Part shown: one piece after another, positions 9,033 through 19,551 of the stretch | Layout: every line of letters begins with the position of its first letter | How positions within the stretch are numbered: the first letter of the stretch is position 1 | Assembly (NCBI RefSeq): GCF_029542785.1 | Contig: NC_083376.1 | Span: 1 to 64,000 of the forward strand | DNA: 64,000 bases | Source: Malassezia japonica | Lineage: Eukaryota > Basidiomycota > Malasseziomycetes > Malasseziales > Malasseziaceae | Direction of reading: 5' to 3' | Notes under the pieces: model-generated | Databases searched by the model: none | What the model was told of the DNA's origin: nothing | The model's input: the letters and a program-made list of their open reading frames with translations, nothing else | Program-made: the position numbers and the translations under genes

Positions 9033-9781
9033 GAAAGGCTTCTGGTGGCTGAAACAGGAGCCCGGTCCCTTTTAAGAGACAAATTCGCTCGCACCTAAAA
9101 ATCGATTAATGCGTACCATGTGTGCATATCTCGTCCGATGTGCCATCTTCGGGCCGGCGAAAGTTTGCCCATCCTGCTAATCGCACCAAGAAACTCTCTT
9201 TCTAGGAACAGGGCCCGTCCGAAAGGTGGAGAATTGCATTGTAGTTTGCATTCTGATGCACAGATAAACTTTTCCATTGGGCATGCGCTGGGCTTAACCG
9301 GCGTGCAACGGTCAGGATGAGCACGTGTAACATATGCTGTGCAAGCACGTGTGTACTTCTATTGGAGAAAATCGTTATTCATACATTAATTGCGCAGAAT
9401 AAGCATCCCATGGGCCAATAGAATTTGTGGAATGAGTTGGTGATTGCGCAAGATTGAATTCGGGGTCGCTTAATCGTAATCTGCAAAGGGGGGACCAGGG
9501 CTTGGACGAAGCAGAGGATTTGTCATAGGCCGCGGAATAAGAAATACGGACTTGGATCCGACCCCGCAGGCCAGAGTAGACTACTGCTCCTTGCTTCTCG
9601 TATCTGCTAATGACGTGCAATACCTCGGGCTATTTGGCCGAAAGTTTGAAAACGCACCAGGGCAGCGAGTACTAAATAAAGCTAGTAGATAATGCATTTA
9701 ATAATTAAGTTACGATGGACCTGACCGCACATTGCAGTCTGCGAAGAAAGAACGACAGGGTTCGGGGCTTTTGTGTGCTCT
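9033..9781 (-). promoter_or_regulatory. Upstream region of the repeat-tailed lipase with paired CACGTG
   Basis: This 749-bp gap contains the promoter of the lipase starting at 9032 and the 3' end of the second lipase. Two CACGTG palindromes lie at 9322-9327 and 9346-9351, about 290-320 bp upstream of the lipase start, a pairing also seen before the sphingomyelinase. A TTAAAAG string at about 9070-9076 (minus strand) may act as a weak TATA element. No further gene is visible. Confidence 0.4.
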
Positions 9782-11386
9782 CTACGTATGCGTGTGCGTA
9801 GCAGAAGAGCTCGAATGAGTGGACTTGGATACTTTAGAATGCACAGAGATTGTAGGGGATGTGCCACTATTGTGGTAGGACTCAGTTGAGGTGGAGTGCT
9901 TCTGCTTAGAATGTTGCGTCCTGGCATGGGCCGAAGAGATAAGCTTCGAGTTCAAGTGATACCTTCCTTTGCCAGAGGCAATGGACGTAGTGTTTGCATA
10001 GCGATTTCTGACAATCGTCTTCTTAGATGCAAGAATAGACTCAGCAGGGCCAATCTTGTTTCCAAAGACATCCAGAACAGCGCTGATGACTTCATCTGCA
10101 TTTCCTCCGAGAACGTCAGGCTTAAACACCAGAGAGTATTCAGAGTTAAACTCGCATCCGCCTGAAAGGTGATGACCATTAATACGGTCACGAACAAACT
10201 CGAAAGCAGGGATACTTCCGGTGATTTCCGTGATCAAATGCTCCATCAATGGATCTTCATAGGTCATGAACTTGATCTGGGCACCATATTTGCACCAACT
10301 CCGAGCCGTCTTTTCCGCAGACGACTGAGGAATAATCTCGTCGTGCCTTCCATGGTACATGAATACAGGTGCATCTGGGTATTCCTCCGACTTTAATCCC
10401 ATGGTTAACGTCTTGAATACCTCCTTGACGCGGGAAAGCTCAAAAATTCCAGGCCCGAGAGTTGAGTACTTCTTGTCGCGGATACTTGAGAATGCAAACT
10501 TGAGCAACATATCGTTCAAGCAGTGCTTGTGAGAGTAATCAACCATACGATGTCCCTCGGCCGTAAAATAAGGTACAACTTGCTTTTTAACTTCGGGGTA
10601 CGCGTCCAGCACACCGACCACTCCTGATGCGACGAAACCAGCAAAGGCAGTCCCTGAAGCCATATCCATTGTAGAGGAAAGGTTCGCAGGAGTGCCTCCA
10701 AAGGCCCATCCTACCACATTAAGCTCAGGCGCGTACACACGCTTCAACGAAGAAGCCCATCCAAGATTCAAGGCACCACCCGAGTATCCGTAGCCGGCCA
10801 CTTTGCTGTTCTTGCTGAGGTTGAGCTTGTCAAAGTTAAGAGTAGCACGGATAGAATCAAGGGTCATGTGGCCCTCCATACGCCCAGCAGCAAATGCATC
10901 CAGCGGACCCTCATGGTCCGGCACAGTTACGATGTATCCTTCATTCAGATAGGGCAGAAACATGGCCTCGTCCAAGACGAAACCAAGACTTTCCAGAGAT
11001 CCAGATTCATATCCTTGACTAGGCCTGCATTGCGGACCATTAGCATCCTGCGCTTCGGACAAAACAACGAGGATGTCCGGTTTGGCATTATAGGGGACAA
11101 GGACAGTAGTCACAGTATAGGATGGCTCATCCGCAGTGTTGTGACTGGTGCGGTACAAAATTTGGTATGCTTCCTTCACATTGAAACCTGTTCCAAAGAA
11201 CTTGGCCTTAAACGAACGAGTGCGCAAAATGTCACCCAGCTTGCGGTTTTCCCAACCCTTGTGAGGTGTAAAGAATGGATCATTGTCGGGAGCTGAATGC
11301 CCCGCCCTAGGGCTCAGAGCTGAAACTGTCCCTACTGCAAAAGCAAATATGGCAAAAAGCCGAAAAAGTGCTGGTGTACTCAACAT
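9782..11386 (-). CDS. Secreted lipase (LIP family)
   Basis: A second secretory lipase of the PF03583 type, 534 residues when started at the ATG at 11386, which places a clean signal peptide (about residues 1-23) at the N-terminus; an ATG-less extension upstream would spoil it. The nucleophile is Ser202 in GYGYSGG, with PDHEGP and GWAFGG motifs shared with the neighbour. The hydrolase domain ends at about residue 430 and is followed by about 100 residues rich in Ser, Thr and His, a short tail compared with the huge one on the adjacent lipase. Both lipases lie in the same direction and share domain layout, so they are likely tandem duplicates that diverged. Its expected role is hydrolysis of external lipids to supply fatty acids. 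Confidence 0.92.
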   Translation of the reverse strand: MLSTPALFRLFAIFAFAVGTVSALSPRAGHSAPDNDPFFTPHKGWENRKLGDILRTRSFKAKFFGTGFNVKEAYQILYRTSHNTADEPSYTVTTVLVPYNAKPDILVVLSEAQDANGPQCRPSQGYESGSLESLGFVLDEAMFLPYLNEGYIVTVPDHEGPLDAFAAGRMEGHMTLDSIRATLNFDKLNLSKNSKVAGYGYSGGALNLGWASSLKRVYAPELNVVGWAFGGTPANLSSTMDMASGTAFAGFVASGVVGVLDAYPEVKKQVVPYFTAEGHRMVDYSHKHCLNDMLLKFAFSSIRDKKYSTLGPGIFELSRVKEVFKTLTMGLKSEEYPDAPVFMYHGRHDEIIPQSSAEKTARSWCKYGAQIKFMTYEDPLMEHLITEITGSIPAFEFVRDRINGHHLSGGCEFNSEYSLVFKPDVLGGNADEVISAVLDVFGNKIGPAESILASKKTIVRNRYANTTSIASGKGRYHLNSKLISSAHARTQHSKQKHSTSTESYHNSGTSPTISVHSKVSKSTHSSSSATHTHT

Positions 11387-11873
11387 GGGAGAATTGCGAT
11401 TGCCTTGGGCGCAGTGCAATTTAGCTAGCTTTATGTATCCCGAGTCCCCGGAATTTGTTAAATTTCATGATTTAAGAGCCCTTCGCATGAATGCTAAGTA
11501 TGCGCCACATTTACCCCACAATTTGGCTGTCGGGTGCGAGCCATCCGCTCATCCCATAGTGGGGACCTGGAGCGTCCCAACATTGGAAATGTGCTCCTTT
11601 TCGCTTACCTCCACATATCGGGGTCGTGTGACTCAAGGCAGGGTTGGTCACGTTGAGTAGAAACGAGATTGGGCGCGGTCTCATTGGTGCCGTGTATGTA
11701 ACGTTCCAGGCGAGATTAGCGTATATTTAGTCCGTATCGGGATCACTAGTGCGCACCAGAGGAAAGCAACTCATTGTGAATGGAGATCGGTATTGGCCGG
11801 CTATATGGGAGAGCCCGGTTATGAGGGCCCGATACGCCGATGACTTATTTCGCCGATCTTGGTTTGCCATTGA
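11387..11873. promoter_or_regulatory. Divergent intergenic region, lipase / MFS transporter
   Basis: This 487-bp gap separates two divergently transcribed genes and must hold both promoters. I find no clear TATA box, CACGTG element, RNA gene or coding remnant in it. Confidence 0.4.
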
Positions 11874-13142
11874 ATGACGACGACGGTGGAGCATGAGGAT
11901 GCTAAATGTAACTCGTCTGTGGAAGTCAACCAAACAGACAACGCTATTCCCGACGGTGGTCTAGTGGCTTGGCTTCAAGTACTTGCTGCATTCATCAACT
12001 TTTTCAATACATGGGGAGTGATCAACGCATTCGGCACATTCCAGACCTACTACCAAACCAAGTTCCCTAATGAGAGTGCCTCGAATATTTCGTGGATTGG
12101 CTCAATCGACGCGTTCCTCTTGATGAGTTTCGGGATCTTTTCTGGACCTCTACTTGACTTGGGCTACTTCCGCCTTCTTCAGCTCACTGGAACTCTCCTC
12201 GTACTACTGGGCATCTTCATGACTAGCATCGCGACAGAGTTTTGGCAAGTCATGCTTGCTCAAGGCTTGTGCTTTGGTTTTGGATGTGGATGCCTATATA
12301 CCCCCAGCGTAACGATCATATCTACCTACTTCGCAAAGCGAAGAAGCTTGGCTATTGGCATTGTCACAAGCGGTAGTGGCTTTGGATCAGTCATTTATTC
12401 TATTGTGTTTTATCGCCTCCAGCCTCGAATTGGCGACGCAAAAGCACTCCGTGTAATTGGATACATTGCACTGGGAACTATGCTCGTATCTGTTGCCTTG
12501 CTCAAACCCCGGATCACGCCAACGGTGCGGCGATCCTTTTTTGCAGCTGGAGCATTCAAAGAGCCTGCCTATGCTTGGTTCACGCTTGCCATGTTTTTTG
12601 GCTATATGGGCCTTTATGTTCCTATCGACTATGTTTCGTCCTATGCGGGTAACAAACTTCAAGCAAGCCAAGACATGACATTCTACATGGTACCAATTCT
12701 AAACGCCGGAAGCATTTTTGGCCGCATTATACCCAACTACGTGGCAGATGCTATCGGACCCATCAATGTCTTGATACCGTGTACTTTTGCGTGTGGCGTG
12801 TTAGCCCTAGCATGGCTTGGTATCCATAATATACCAGGACTCATTGTCTTTTCGATCCTTTATGGATTTGCGTCAGGGACATATGTTTCGCTGCCACCTG
12901 CGGCCGTGGCAAGCCTTACCAAAGATCTGCACCACCTGGGATCACGCATGGGCACATGCTTTCTTTTCGCCGCGTTTGGAATCCTGATCGGGAGCCCCGT
13001 TGCAGGACAACTCGTCAAGACTCATCCACCTGAATACTGGAGAGCTGAAGTGTTTTGTGGCGTGATTGTGTTCACGGCTCTAGCATGTACAGTCTTTTCC
13101 AGGGTCGCCAACGTTGGAACCCGCTTGGCAGTTCGGACCTGA
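11874..13142 (+). CDS. MFS transporter, monocarboxylate porter-like (copy 1 of 3)
   Basis: A major facilitator superfamily protein of the monocarboxylate porter-like group that is common in fungi, located in a cellular membrane and expected to carry small organic acids or related compounds. The 422-residue product has a short hydrophilic N-terminus, the group signature PDGGLVAWLQVL...WGVINAFGTFQTYY before and within the first membrane segment, about twelve hydrophobic segments, and a conserved GSRMGTCF...GILIGSPVAG stretch in the eleventh/twelfth helices. It is the first of three tandem paralogues on the same strand and the most divergent of them (for example SNISWIGSIDAF against SRISWIGSLQGF in the second copy). 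No introns. The substrate cannot be inferred. Confidence 0.88.
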   Translation: MTTTVEHEDAKCNSSVEVNQTDNAIPDGGLVAWLQVLAAFINFFNTWGVINAFGTFQTYYQTKFPNESASNISWIGSIDAFLLMSFGIFSGPLLDLGYFRLLQLTGTLLVLLGIFMTSIATEFWQVMLAQGLCFGFGCGCLYTPSVTIISTYFAKRRSLAIGIVTSGSGFGSVIYSIVFYRLQPRIGDAKALRVIGYIALGTMLVSVALLKPRITPTVRRSFFAAGAFKEPAYAWFTLAMFFGYMGLYVPIDYVSSYAGNKLQASQDMTFYMVPILNAGSIFGRIIPNYVADAIGPINVLIPCTFACGVLALAWLGIHNIPGLIVFSILYGFASGTYVSLPPAAVASLTKDLHHLGSRMGTCFLFAAFGILIGSPVAGQLVKTHPPEYWRAEVFCGVIVFTALACTVFSRVANVGTRLAVRT

Positions 13143-13477
13143 CGAACATACCCTACAAGTCGTTCTGAATAATTAGCATCTCATGAGCTCCAGAGCACTA
13201 TGATTAAGCTTCCGTCGCTGTCAACTCCAACACGAAATGAACGACGATGCCGTACTCTCTTGAGACTAACGGAAATAGACGGGCATAGAAGGCGACGCCG
13301 CGCGTCATCCAACACTGCATATGATTGGCTCATTGGAGAAGGCTAAAAAAAAATTACCGCTGGCCAGTGCGTTGTCCACTTCCTAGGGACTAGACTTAGT
13401 GACTCAGTGGCGCTTACACGTTACCTTCATATAGAGCGCCAGTTGTGTGGTCTTTTGCACCTGTATACGGGGCCCCT
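13143..13477 (+). promoter_or_regulatory. Spacer and promoter between MFS copies 1 and 2
   Basis: A 335-bp spacer with an A-rich tract (13345-13357) and a CATATAG string at about 13426-13432 that could serve as a TATA element. No gene is seen. Confidence 0.35.
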
Positions 13478-14764
13478 ATGGACAAGGAAATTGATCGAGA
13501 AGAGAGCTTTGGAACTGAAAAGGACGATGCATCATCCATTGTCATATCCCCTGACGATGATTCGATTCCAGACGGTGGGCTACTAGCCTGGCTCCAAGTT
13601 CTCGGTACATTCCTGATGTTCTTTAATACGTGGGGTATCGTAAACTCCTTTGGCGTTTATCAGTCCTACTATGAGACTGACCTCTTGGCATCGGAAGGTT
13701 CCTCGCGAATCTCGTGGATTGGCTCTCTCCAGGGCTTTTTGCTAATGCTCGCCGGGATTGTTGTTGGTCCACTATTCGATCTAGGATACTACCGCTACCT
13801 CCTCACAGCTGGGTGCGTACTCAGTGTTTTAGGTATCATGATGACTAGTATTGCGACCGAGTACTGGCAAATCATGCTCGCGCAAGGCGTTTGTCTTGGT
13901 ATCGGAAGTGGATGTATCTTTCTCCCATGTGTCGCGATCATTTCAACATACTTTTCCAAAAGGCGTGCGCTAGCGTTGGGGATAAGCTCTAGTGGAAGCA
14001 GTCTCGGCGCTGTCATCTACTCTATCGTTTTTAACCAGCTTCTTGGTAAGATCGGTTTCGGAAATGCCACGCGTGTAATTGGATACATGGTGCTCGGCAT
14101 GTTGATTATTTGCACCCTTGTTATGCGCACAAGAGTAACGCCGACATCTAAGCGCACGATGTTCGCAGCTAGTGCCTTCAAAGAGGCGCCATATGCGTTC
14201 TTCAACCTCGCCGTTTTCCTTGGGTTCATGGGACTCTATATTCCCTTTTACTACATTACATCTTATGGAGTCGTCAAAATTGGGATGGACAGCAATCTTG
14301 GATTCTACCTGGTGCCTATCCTAAATGCCGGCAGCGTGTTTGGTCGCCTGTTGCCAAACTTTTTTGCTGATATCGTGGGACCTCTTAACATGATGATCCC
14401 TTTTACCTTTGCTTGCATGGTACTTGCCTTTGCCTGGATTGGTATTCAAAATGTTCCAGGAATTATTGTCTTTTCTGCGCTCTATGGCCTGTGCTCAGGA
14501 ACATATGTTTCCTTACCACCTGCTACAGTTGCCACGCTTACGAGAGATTTACATCACGTCGGCACGCGACTGGGTATGTGTTTCATGTGCGGTGCTTTTG
14601 GTATTCTGATCGGCAACCCGATCGCCGGAACACTGGTAAACCCTGAAGCAAAAAGCTTCTGGAAAGCGCAGGTGTTTTGCGGTGTTCTAGTCTTCGGAGC
14701 TGTCTCAGCATTAGTTGCAGCTCGATTCACCAAGACTGGAATGGTACTAATGACTAAGGCATGA
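13478..14764 (+). CDS. MFS transporter, monocarboxylate porter-like (copy 2 of 3)
   Basis: Paralogue of the flanking transporters, 428 residues from the ATG at 13478; the frame is open a little further upstream but only from a GTG. It shares the PDGGLLAWLQVLG signature, WGIVNSFGVYQSYY, SRISWIGSLQGF and the C-terminal GTRLGMCF...GILIGNPIAGTLV segment, and has about twelve hydrophobic helices. It is closer to the third copy than to the first (both have SRISWIGS, GFGN.TRVIGY, KIGM and AKSFWKAQVFCGV/EKSFWKAQVFCGI), so the second duplication is probably younger. No introns. Substrate unknown; a carboxylate or a related metabolite is the family expectation. Confidence 0.88.
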   Translation: MDKEIDREESFGTEKDDASSIVISPDDDSIPDGGLLAWLQVLGTFLMFFNTWGIVNSFGVYQSYYETDLLASEGSSRISWIGSLQGFLLMLAGIVVGPLFDLGYYRYLLTAGCVLSVLGIMMTSIATEYWQIMLAQGVCLGIGSGCIFLPCVAIISTYFSKRRALALGISSSGSSLGAVIYSIVFNQLLGKIGFGNATRVIGYMVLGMLIICTLVMRTRVTPTSKRTMFAASAFKEAPYAFFNLAVFLGFMGLYIPFYYITSYGVVKIGMDSNLGFYLVPILNAGSVFGRLLPNFFADIVGPLNMMIPFTFACMVLAFAWIGIQNVPGIIVFSALYGLCSGTYVSLPPATVATLTRDLHHVGTRLGMCFMCGAFGILIGNPIAGTLVNPEAKSFWKAQVFCGVLVFGAVSALVAARFTKTGMVLMTKA

Positions 14765-15007
14765 ATGTATGTGAAGCAAATAAAATAAAATAAAGCGCAT
14801 CAAGGAATAGATTGTCGCCAGCATGTAGAGTATTATCTGTTTAGAACCGAAGTTGATGTGGAGGTGTAAATTGCGCATGACAGTTCGTCTCCTTATCAAT
14901 TGGTTCACAAGGAGATAATTTGCCCATTTGAAGGAACGTGATATTTTCGCGGTAGTGAATGACTCAGCGACGGTCACCACTACCAGTATTCATTTAGTTG
15001 TTGTTTC

Positions 15008-16312
15008 ATGGTCAGCGACGCTGATCAAACAAAAATTAAGGAACCATGTCTTTCGGAGAAGGATGAGGAACAAGATGATCAGTCTGTGATTGTGCGCCCC
15101 GATGATGACTCGATTCCAGATGGAGGTCTGGTTGCCTGGCTTCAGGTCCTCGGCTCTTTCATGATTTTTTTCAACACATGGGGCGTTGTAAACTCGTTCG
15201 GAGTATACCAAACTTATTACGAAAACAATATCCTCCAGTCAGAAGGTGCTTCAAGAATCTCATGGATTGGTTCTATCCAAGGTTTCCTGCTCATGAGTTC
15301 AGGGACGTTTGCGGGCCCCCTATTTGACCTTGGCTACTACCGCTACCTGCTTTTGATTGGGCTTATCCTGAGCGTGCTTGGCATCATGATGACAAGCATT
15401 GCATCCAAATACTGGGAGATCATGCTCGCACAAGCCGTATGCCTCGGTTTGGGAGGTGGATGCTTGTTCTTGCCTGGAGTGGCCATTCCATCCACTTATT
15501 TTGCAAAGAAACGCTCGCTTGCTCTTGGCATCTCAACCAGCGGTAGCAGTTTTGGTGCTGTGGTTTATTCAATTGTATTCCACCGCCTAGTTGACCGAAT
15601 CGGTTTCGGCAACACAACACGGGTCATTGGCTACATCATGCTTGGAACAACGCTCATTTCAGTTGCAGTCATGCGCACACGTGTGACTCCCACCGTAAAA
15701 CGTTCCTTATTTGCCGCAAATGCACTGAAAGAGCCGCCTTTCTTATTCTTTTCACTAGCACTCTTTGTCGGTTTCTTAACCCTCTATGTGCCCTTCTATT
15801 ACATTTCATCGTACGGCATTACGAAAATTGGAATGTCGTCCCAACTGGGCTTTTACCTGGTTCCCATCTTGAATGCAGGCAGTGTATTTGGCCGACTCGC
15901 TCCCAACTATTTTGCCGACAAGATCGGCCCTCTTAACATCCTGATCCCCTTCACTAGCTTCTGCATGATCCTAGCATTTGCTTGGATGGGCATTTTCAAC
16001 ACCCCTGGAATCATTGTATTTGCCGTACTGTACGGAATGACGTCGGGGACATATGTATCACTTCCAGCGCCTACAGTCACTTCCCTGACCCAAGATCTCC
16101 ACCATGTTGGCTCACGCTTGGGCACTTGTTTCCTATTTGGCGCAATTGGAATCCTAATTGGAAACCCTATCGCTGGCGCTCTAGTGAATTTGGAGGAGAA
16201 AAGCTTTTGGAAAGCACAAGTTTTCTGCGGCATAGGCGTGTTCACCGCGGTCGTCTGCCTCGTGCTGACTCGGCTGACTAAAACCGGATGGGTTTTGGTG
16301 GTCAAAGCGTAA
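15008..16312 (+). CDS. MFS transporter, monocarboxylate porter-like (copy 3 of 3)
   Basis: Third member of the tandem array, 434 residues, same architecture: acidic hydrophilic N-terminus (to about residue 35), PDGGLVAWLQVLGSF, WGVVNSFGVYQTYY, about twelve hydrophobic segments, and a closing GSRLGTCFLFGAIGILIGNPIAGALV motif. It ends in the short basic tail TKTGWVLVVKA, matched by TKTGMVLMTKA in copy 2. The 243-bp spacer before it is A/T rich with no visible gene. Tandem amplification of one transporter class next to secreted lipases suggests uptake of breakdown products, but this is inference from position alone. Confidence 0.88.
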   Translation: MVSDADQTKIKEPCLSEKDEEQDDQSVIVRPDDDSIPDGGLVAWLQVLGSFMIFFNTWGVVNSFGVYQTYYENNILQSEGASRISWIGSIQGFLLMSSGTFAGPLFDLGYYRYLLLIGLILSVLGIMMTSIASKYWEIMLAQAVCLGLGGGCLFLPGVAIPSTYFAKKRSLALGISTSGSSFGAVVYSIVFHRLVDRIGFGNTTRVIGYIMLGTTLISVAVMRTRVTPTVKRSLFAANALKEPPFLFFSLALFVGFLTLYVPFYYISSYGITKIGMSSQLGFYLVPILNAGSVFGRLAPNYFADKIGPLNILIPFTSFCMILAFAWMGIFNTPGIIVFAVLYGMTSGTYVSLPAPTVTSLTQDLHHVGSRLGTCFLFGAIGILIGNPIAGALVNLEEKSFWKAQVFCGIGVFTAVVCLVLTRLTKTGWVLVVKA

Positions 16313-16571
16313 TGCGCCCTCCACATCTTTGTGGACAAAGTTCCGCCCAAGGGTTCGAGGGCTGATTATTCCCCCTACTTATTGGCTAGACCACAATTCA
16401 TTAGATTGACCCTTGTCCATTTGGATAACCGTCATCCCGTCCTCTACGTAATTTGGCTGCCCCATGCATACATGAGGTACTAGCCATTGAAATGCCAGCA
16501 CACCCCAGATCTGGCCAACCGTGGCAGGGTTCTGTGACTCCGTGCGGGGTTGTGGCGATACTCTCGAGTAG

Positions 16572-16578
16572 TATAAAA
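16572..16578 (+). promoter_or_regulatory. TATA box of THI4
   Basis: A TATAAAA element stands 40 bp before the THI4 ATG, one of the clearest TATA boxes in the window, fitting a highly expressed and regulated gene. Confidence 0.6.
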
Positions 16579-16584
16579 GAATAG

Positions 16585-17664
<1,080 letters not shown>

Positions 17665-17699
17665 CTACGATAGACGATCGAGTGCGCAAACAATATGTC

Positions 17700-19488
17700 C
17701 TACAGAACGGCCCGAGCCGGCGAACCAGGAACAACGGCATCTTGTACAATCTTGGCAAGGGCTAGCACCTTTTCCTCTTGGAAGCGACGGCCCATGAGCT
17801 GAATACCAATTGGCATTCCATTGTGTTTATTGGGGTCATCTAGGTTAGCACAGATACATACAAGCATGGTAGACCTCTTCGTCCGTCGTATTGAAAAACT
17901 CGTCGCGTGTCTTTTGCGGTACAGGGCCAGATTTGGCAAGCGGCATTGACACGCTCGAATAGTGCAAGACATTACCGACTGGCGTGTATCCTGCTGTGAG
18001 ACACATGACTTACCAAAGTAGTTCACGCCGCCACGCTCCCAGGCTACTACTCCAGTATTCGGCATAAGGATTGCATCCATAGGACGCTTGCACTGCGTGC
18101 GCTTCGCCGTCTCGTTCCAGGCTTGGTCATATTCCGCTGTGTAGGCCAAACGGTCCTCGGCCTGTTCCCACACTTCCTCTGCCGTCGCCGGTTCACGATC
18201 ACCGCGCTTCTCGCCCATGAGCTCTGCCACTTCAGGAACCAGAGGCTCGCCTGCGTCTTCGCAAAGCTCGTGAATCTTGCCACCGGCAGTCTGTGCCATA
18301 ATCGAGAGCTGCGTCAGCCGGACAACGTACCCAAATCGTAAGCGCATGCGCGTGGGACGGTGGCTCGAATGGGATCACTTCGTGGCCAAGGCGATGCAAT
18401 GAATCAGCAATGTGCTCCAAAGCAGCCCGAATCGGTGGCTGGGGATGCGCCACATCGTCATGCAGCATGAGACCAAACACGAGCTTCTTCGGGGGAGTGT
18501 ATGGCCTCCAAGGCAATTCCACCACTGCTGGATCCACTTCCCACGGCTTGTAAGCCAGTGTTAGCTTCGCGAAAATTTCGAGGCACGCGAGTGAATTGCC
18601 CATTGGGCCCACAACGGACGGAATCGAGATCTGTCCGCCAAGCTGCGTAAGTCACGAAACGTACTGTCGACCGAGCTCCGAAAAGCGAGAAACGACCAGG
18701 GGTGCTCTTCAACCCCCAAACACCATTTACACTCGCAGGGATACGAATAGAACCTCCAATGTCACTGCCAACACCGAGCGCAGCTCCGCGCTGGGCCAGC
18801 AACGACCCTTCTCCGCCAGAAGAACCACCTGCTGAACACAGCCGATTGTAAGGATTGCATGTCCATCCCATGACATTATTCACAGTTTCGGCCGTCTGTA
18901 TTAAGTAGTCGACATACCATCATACTTGTAGGCACGTTTGTCTTCACGTGAAAGACGGCACCGGCATCCCGGAGCACGGGTACGACGCCGGACTCGTCCT
19001 CCTCCGTCGCAGGGTCATCGAGCCATGCCACGAATCCGACTGACGTATCATAGCCTTTCACATAGAACTGGTCTTTAAGCGAAACTGGCACGCCATGCAA
19101 TGGCCCGATCGTCTTCCCCGTCTTAGCCAAGTGGGCATCCAGTGCATCAGCTTGCTGGAGCGCAGCTTCCAGCATAAACTCGCTTAAACAGTTTGTCTGG
19201 GTAAGTGTCTATACATACGAGTTGATGGGCAATTGCCGCACGATGTGCAAAAGCTTCAGTAACGGTACGTGCCGACAGCTTGCGCTCGGCCAGCGCAGCG
19301 GCAAGCGGCTCGAGCTCCAGGGAGGTGATACGCCTCTCTTCCTCACTCAAGGCACTCTCCACGTAGCTAATAGAATTTGGCATTTCCTTTGGATCAGGAA
19401 TATTTGCCAATCGCCACTGGGATGGGATTGCTTCCCGAATAGCCGCGCGTTTCTTCTCAGCGCGGACCTGCCAATCTTCGCTCGACAT
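17700..19488 (-). CDS. Amidase signature family enzyme, seven exons with micro-introns
   Basis: Hydrolyses a carboxylic amide to acid and ammonia (PF01425; fungal acetamidase/omega-amidase group). Splicing six very small introns gives a 551-residue protein of normal family length. Introns are at 19197-19218, 18896-18917, 18643-18664, 18309-18330, 17991-18013 and 17840-17861; five are 22 nt and one 23 nt. Each restores a family motif: AHQLTNCLSE, TAETVNNVMG, LGGQISIPSVVGP, YFGYTPVGN and YDPNKHNGMP. The Ser-cisSer-Lys triad is visible as the Lys in SLKDQF, and the serines of GGSSGGEGSLL and GSDIGGSIR. It is transcribed away from an amino-acid permease only 63 bp off, which suggests uptake and breakdown of the same amide or amine. 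Exact substrate unknown. Confidence 0.92.
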
Positions 19489-19551
19489 GATGGGGTATGT
19501 GGAGGTTCATACACCTGATCCGTGCCCCATTGGAATTAAACTTCTGGCGCC
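19489..19551. promoter_or_regulatory. 63-bp bidirectional promoter, amidase / permease
   Basis: The whole space between the two divergent ATGs is 63 bp, so the two genes probably share control elements. I do not recognise a specific site in it. Confidence 0.45.

Noticed and set aside
17991..18013. A 20-nt version of amidase intron 5 ending at the first CAG (17994)
   Set aside because: The 23-nt form gives the family-like YFGYTPVGN and a normal branch-to-acceptor distance; the 20-nt form inserts an Ala and leaves only three bases after the branch adenine.
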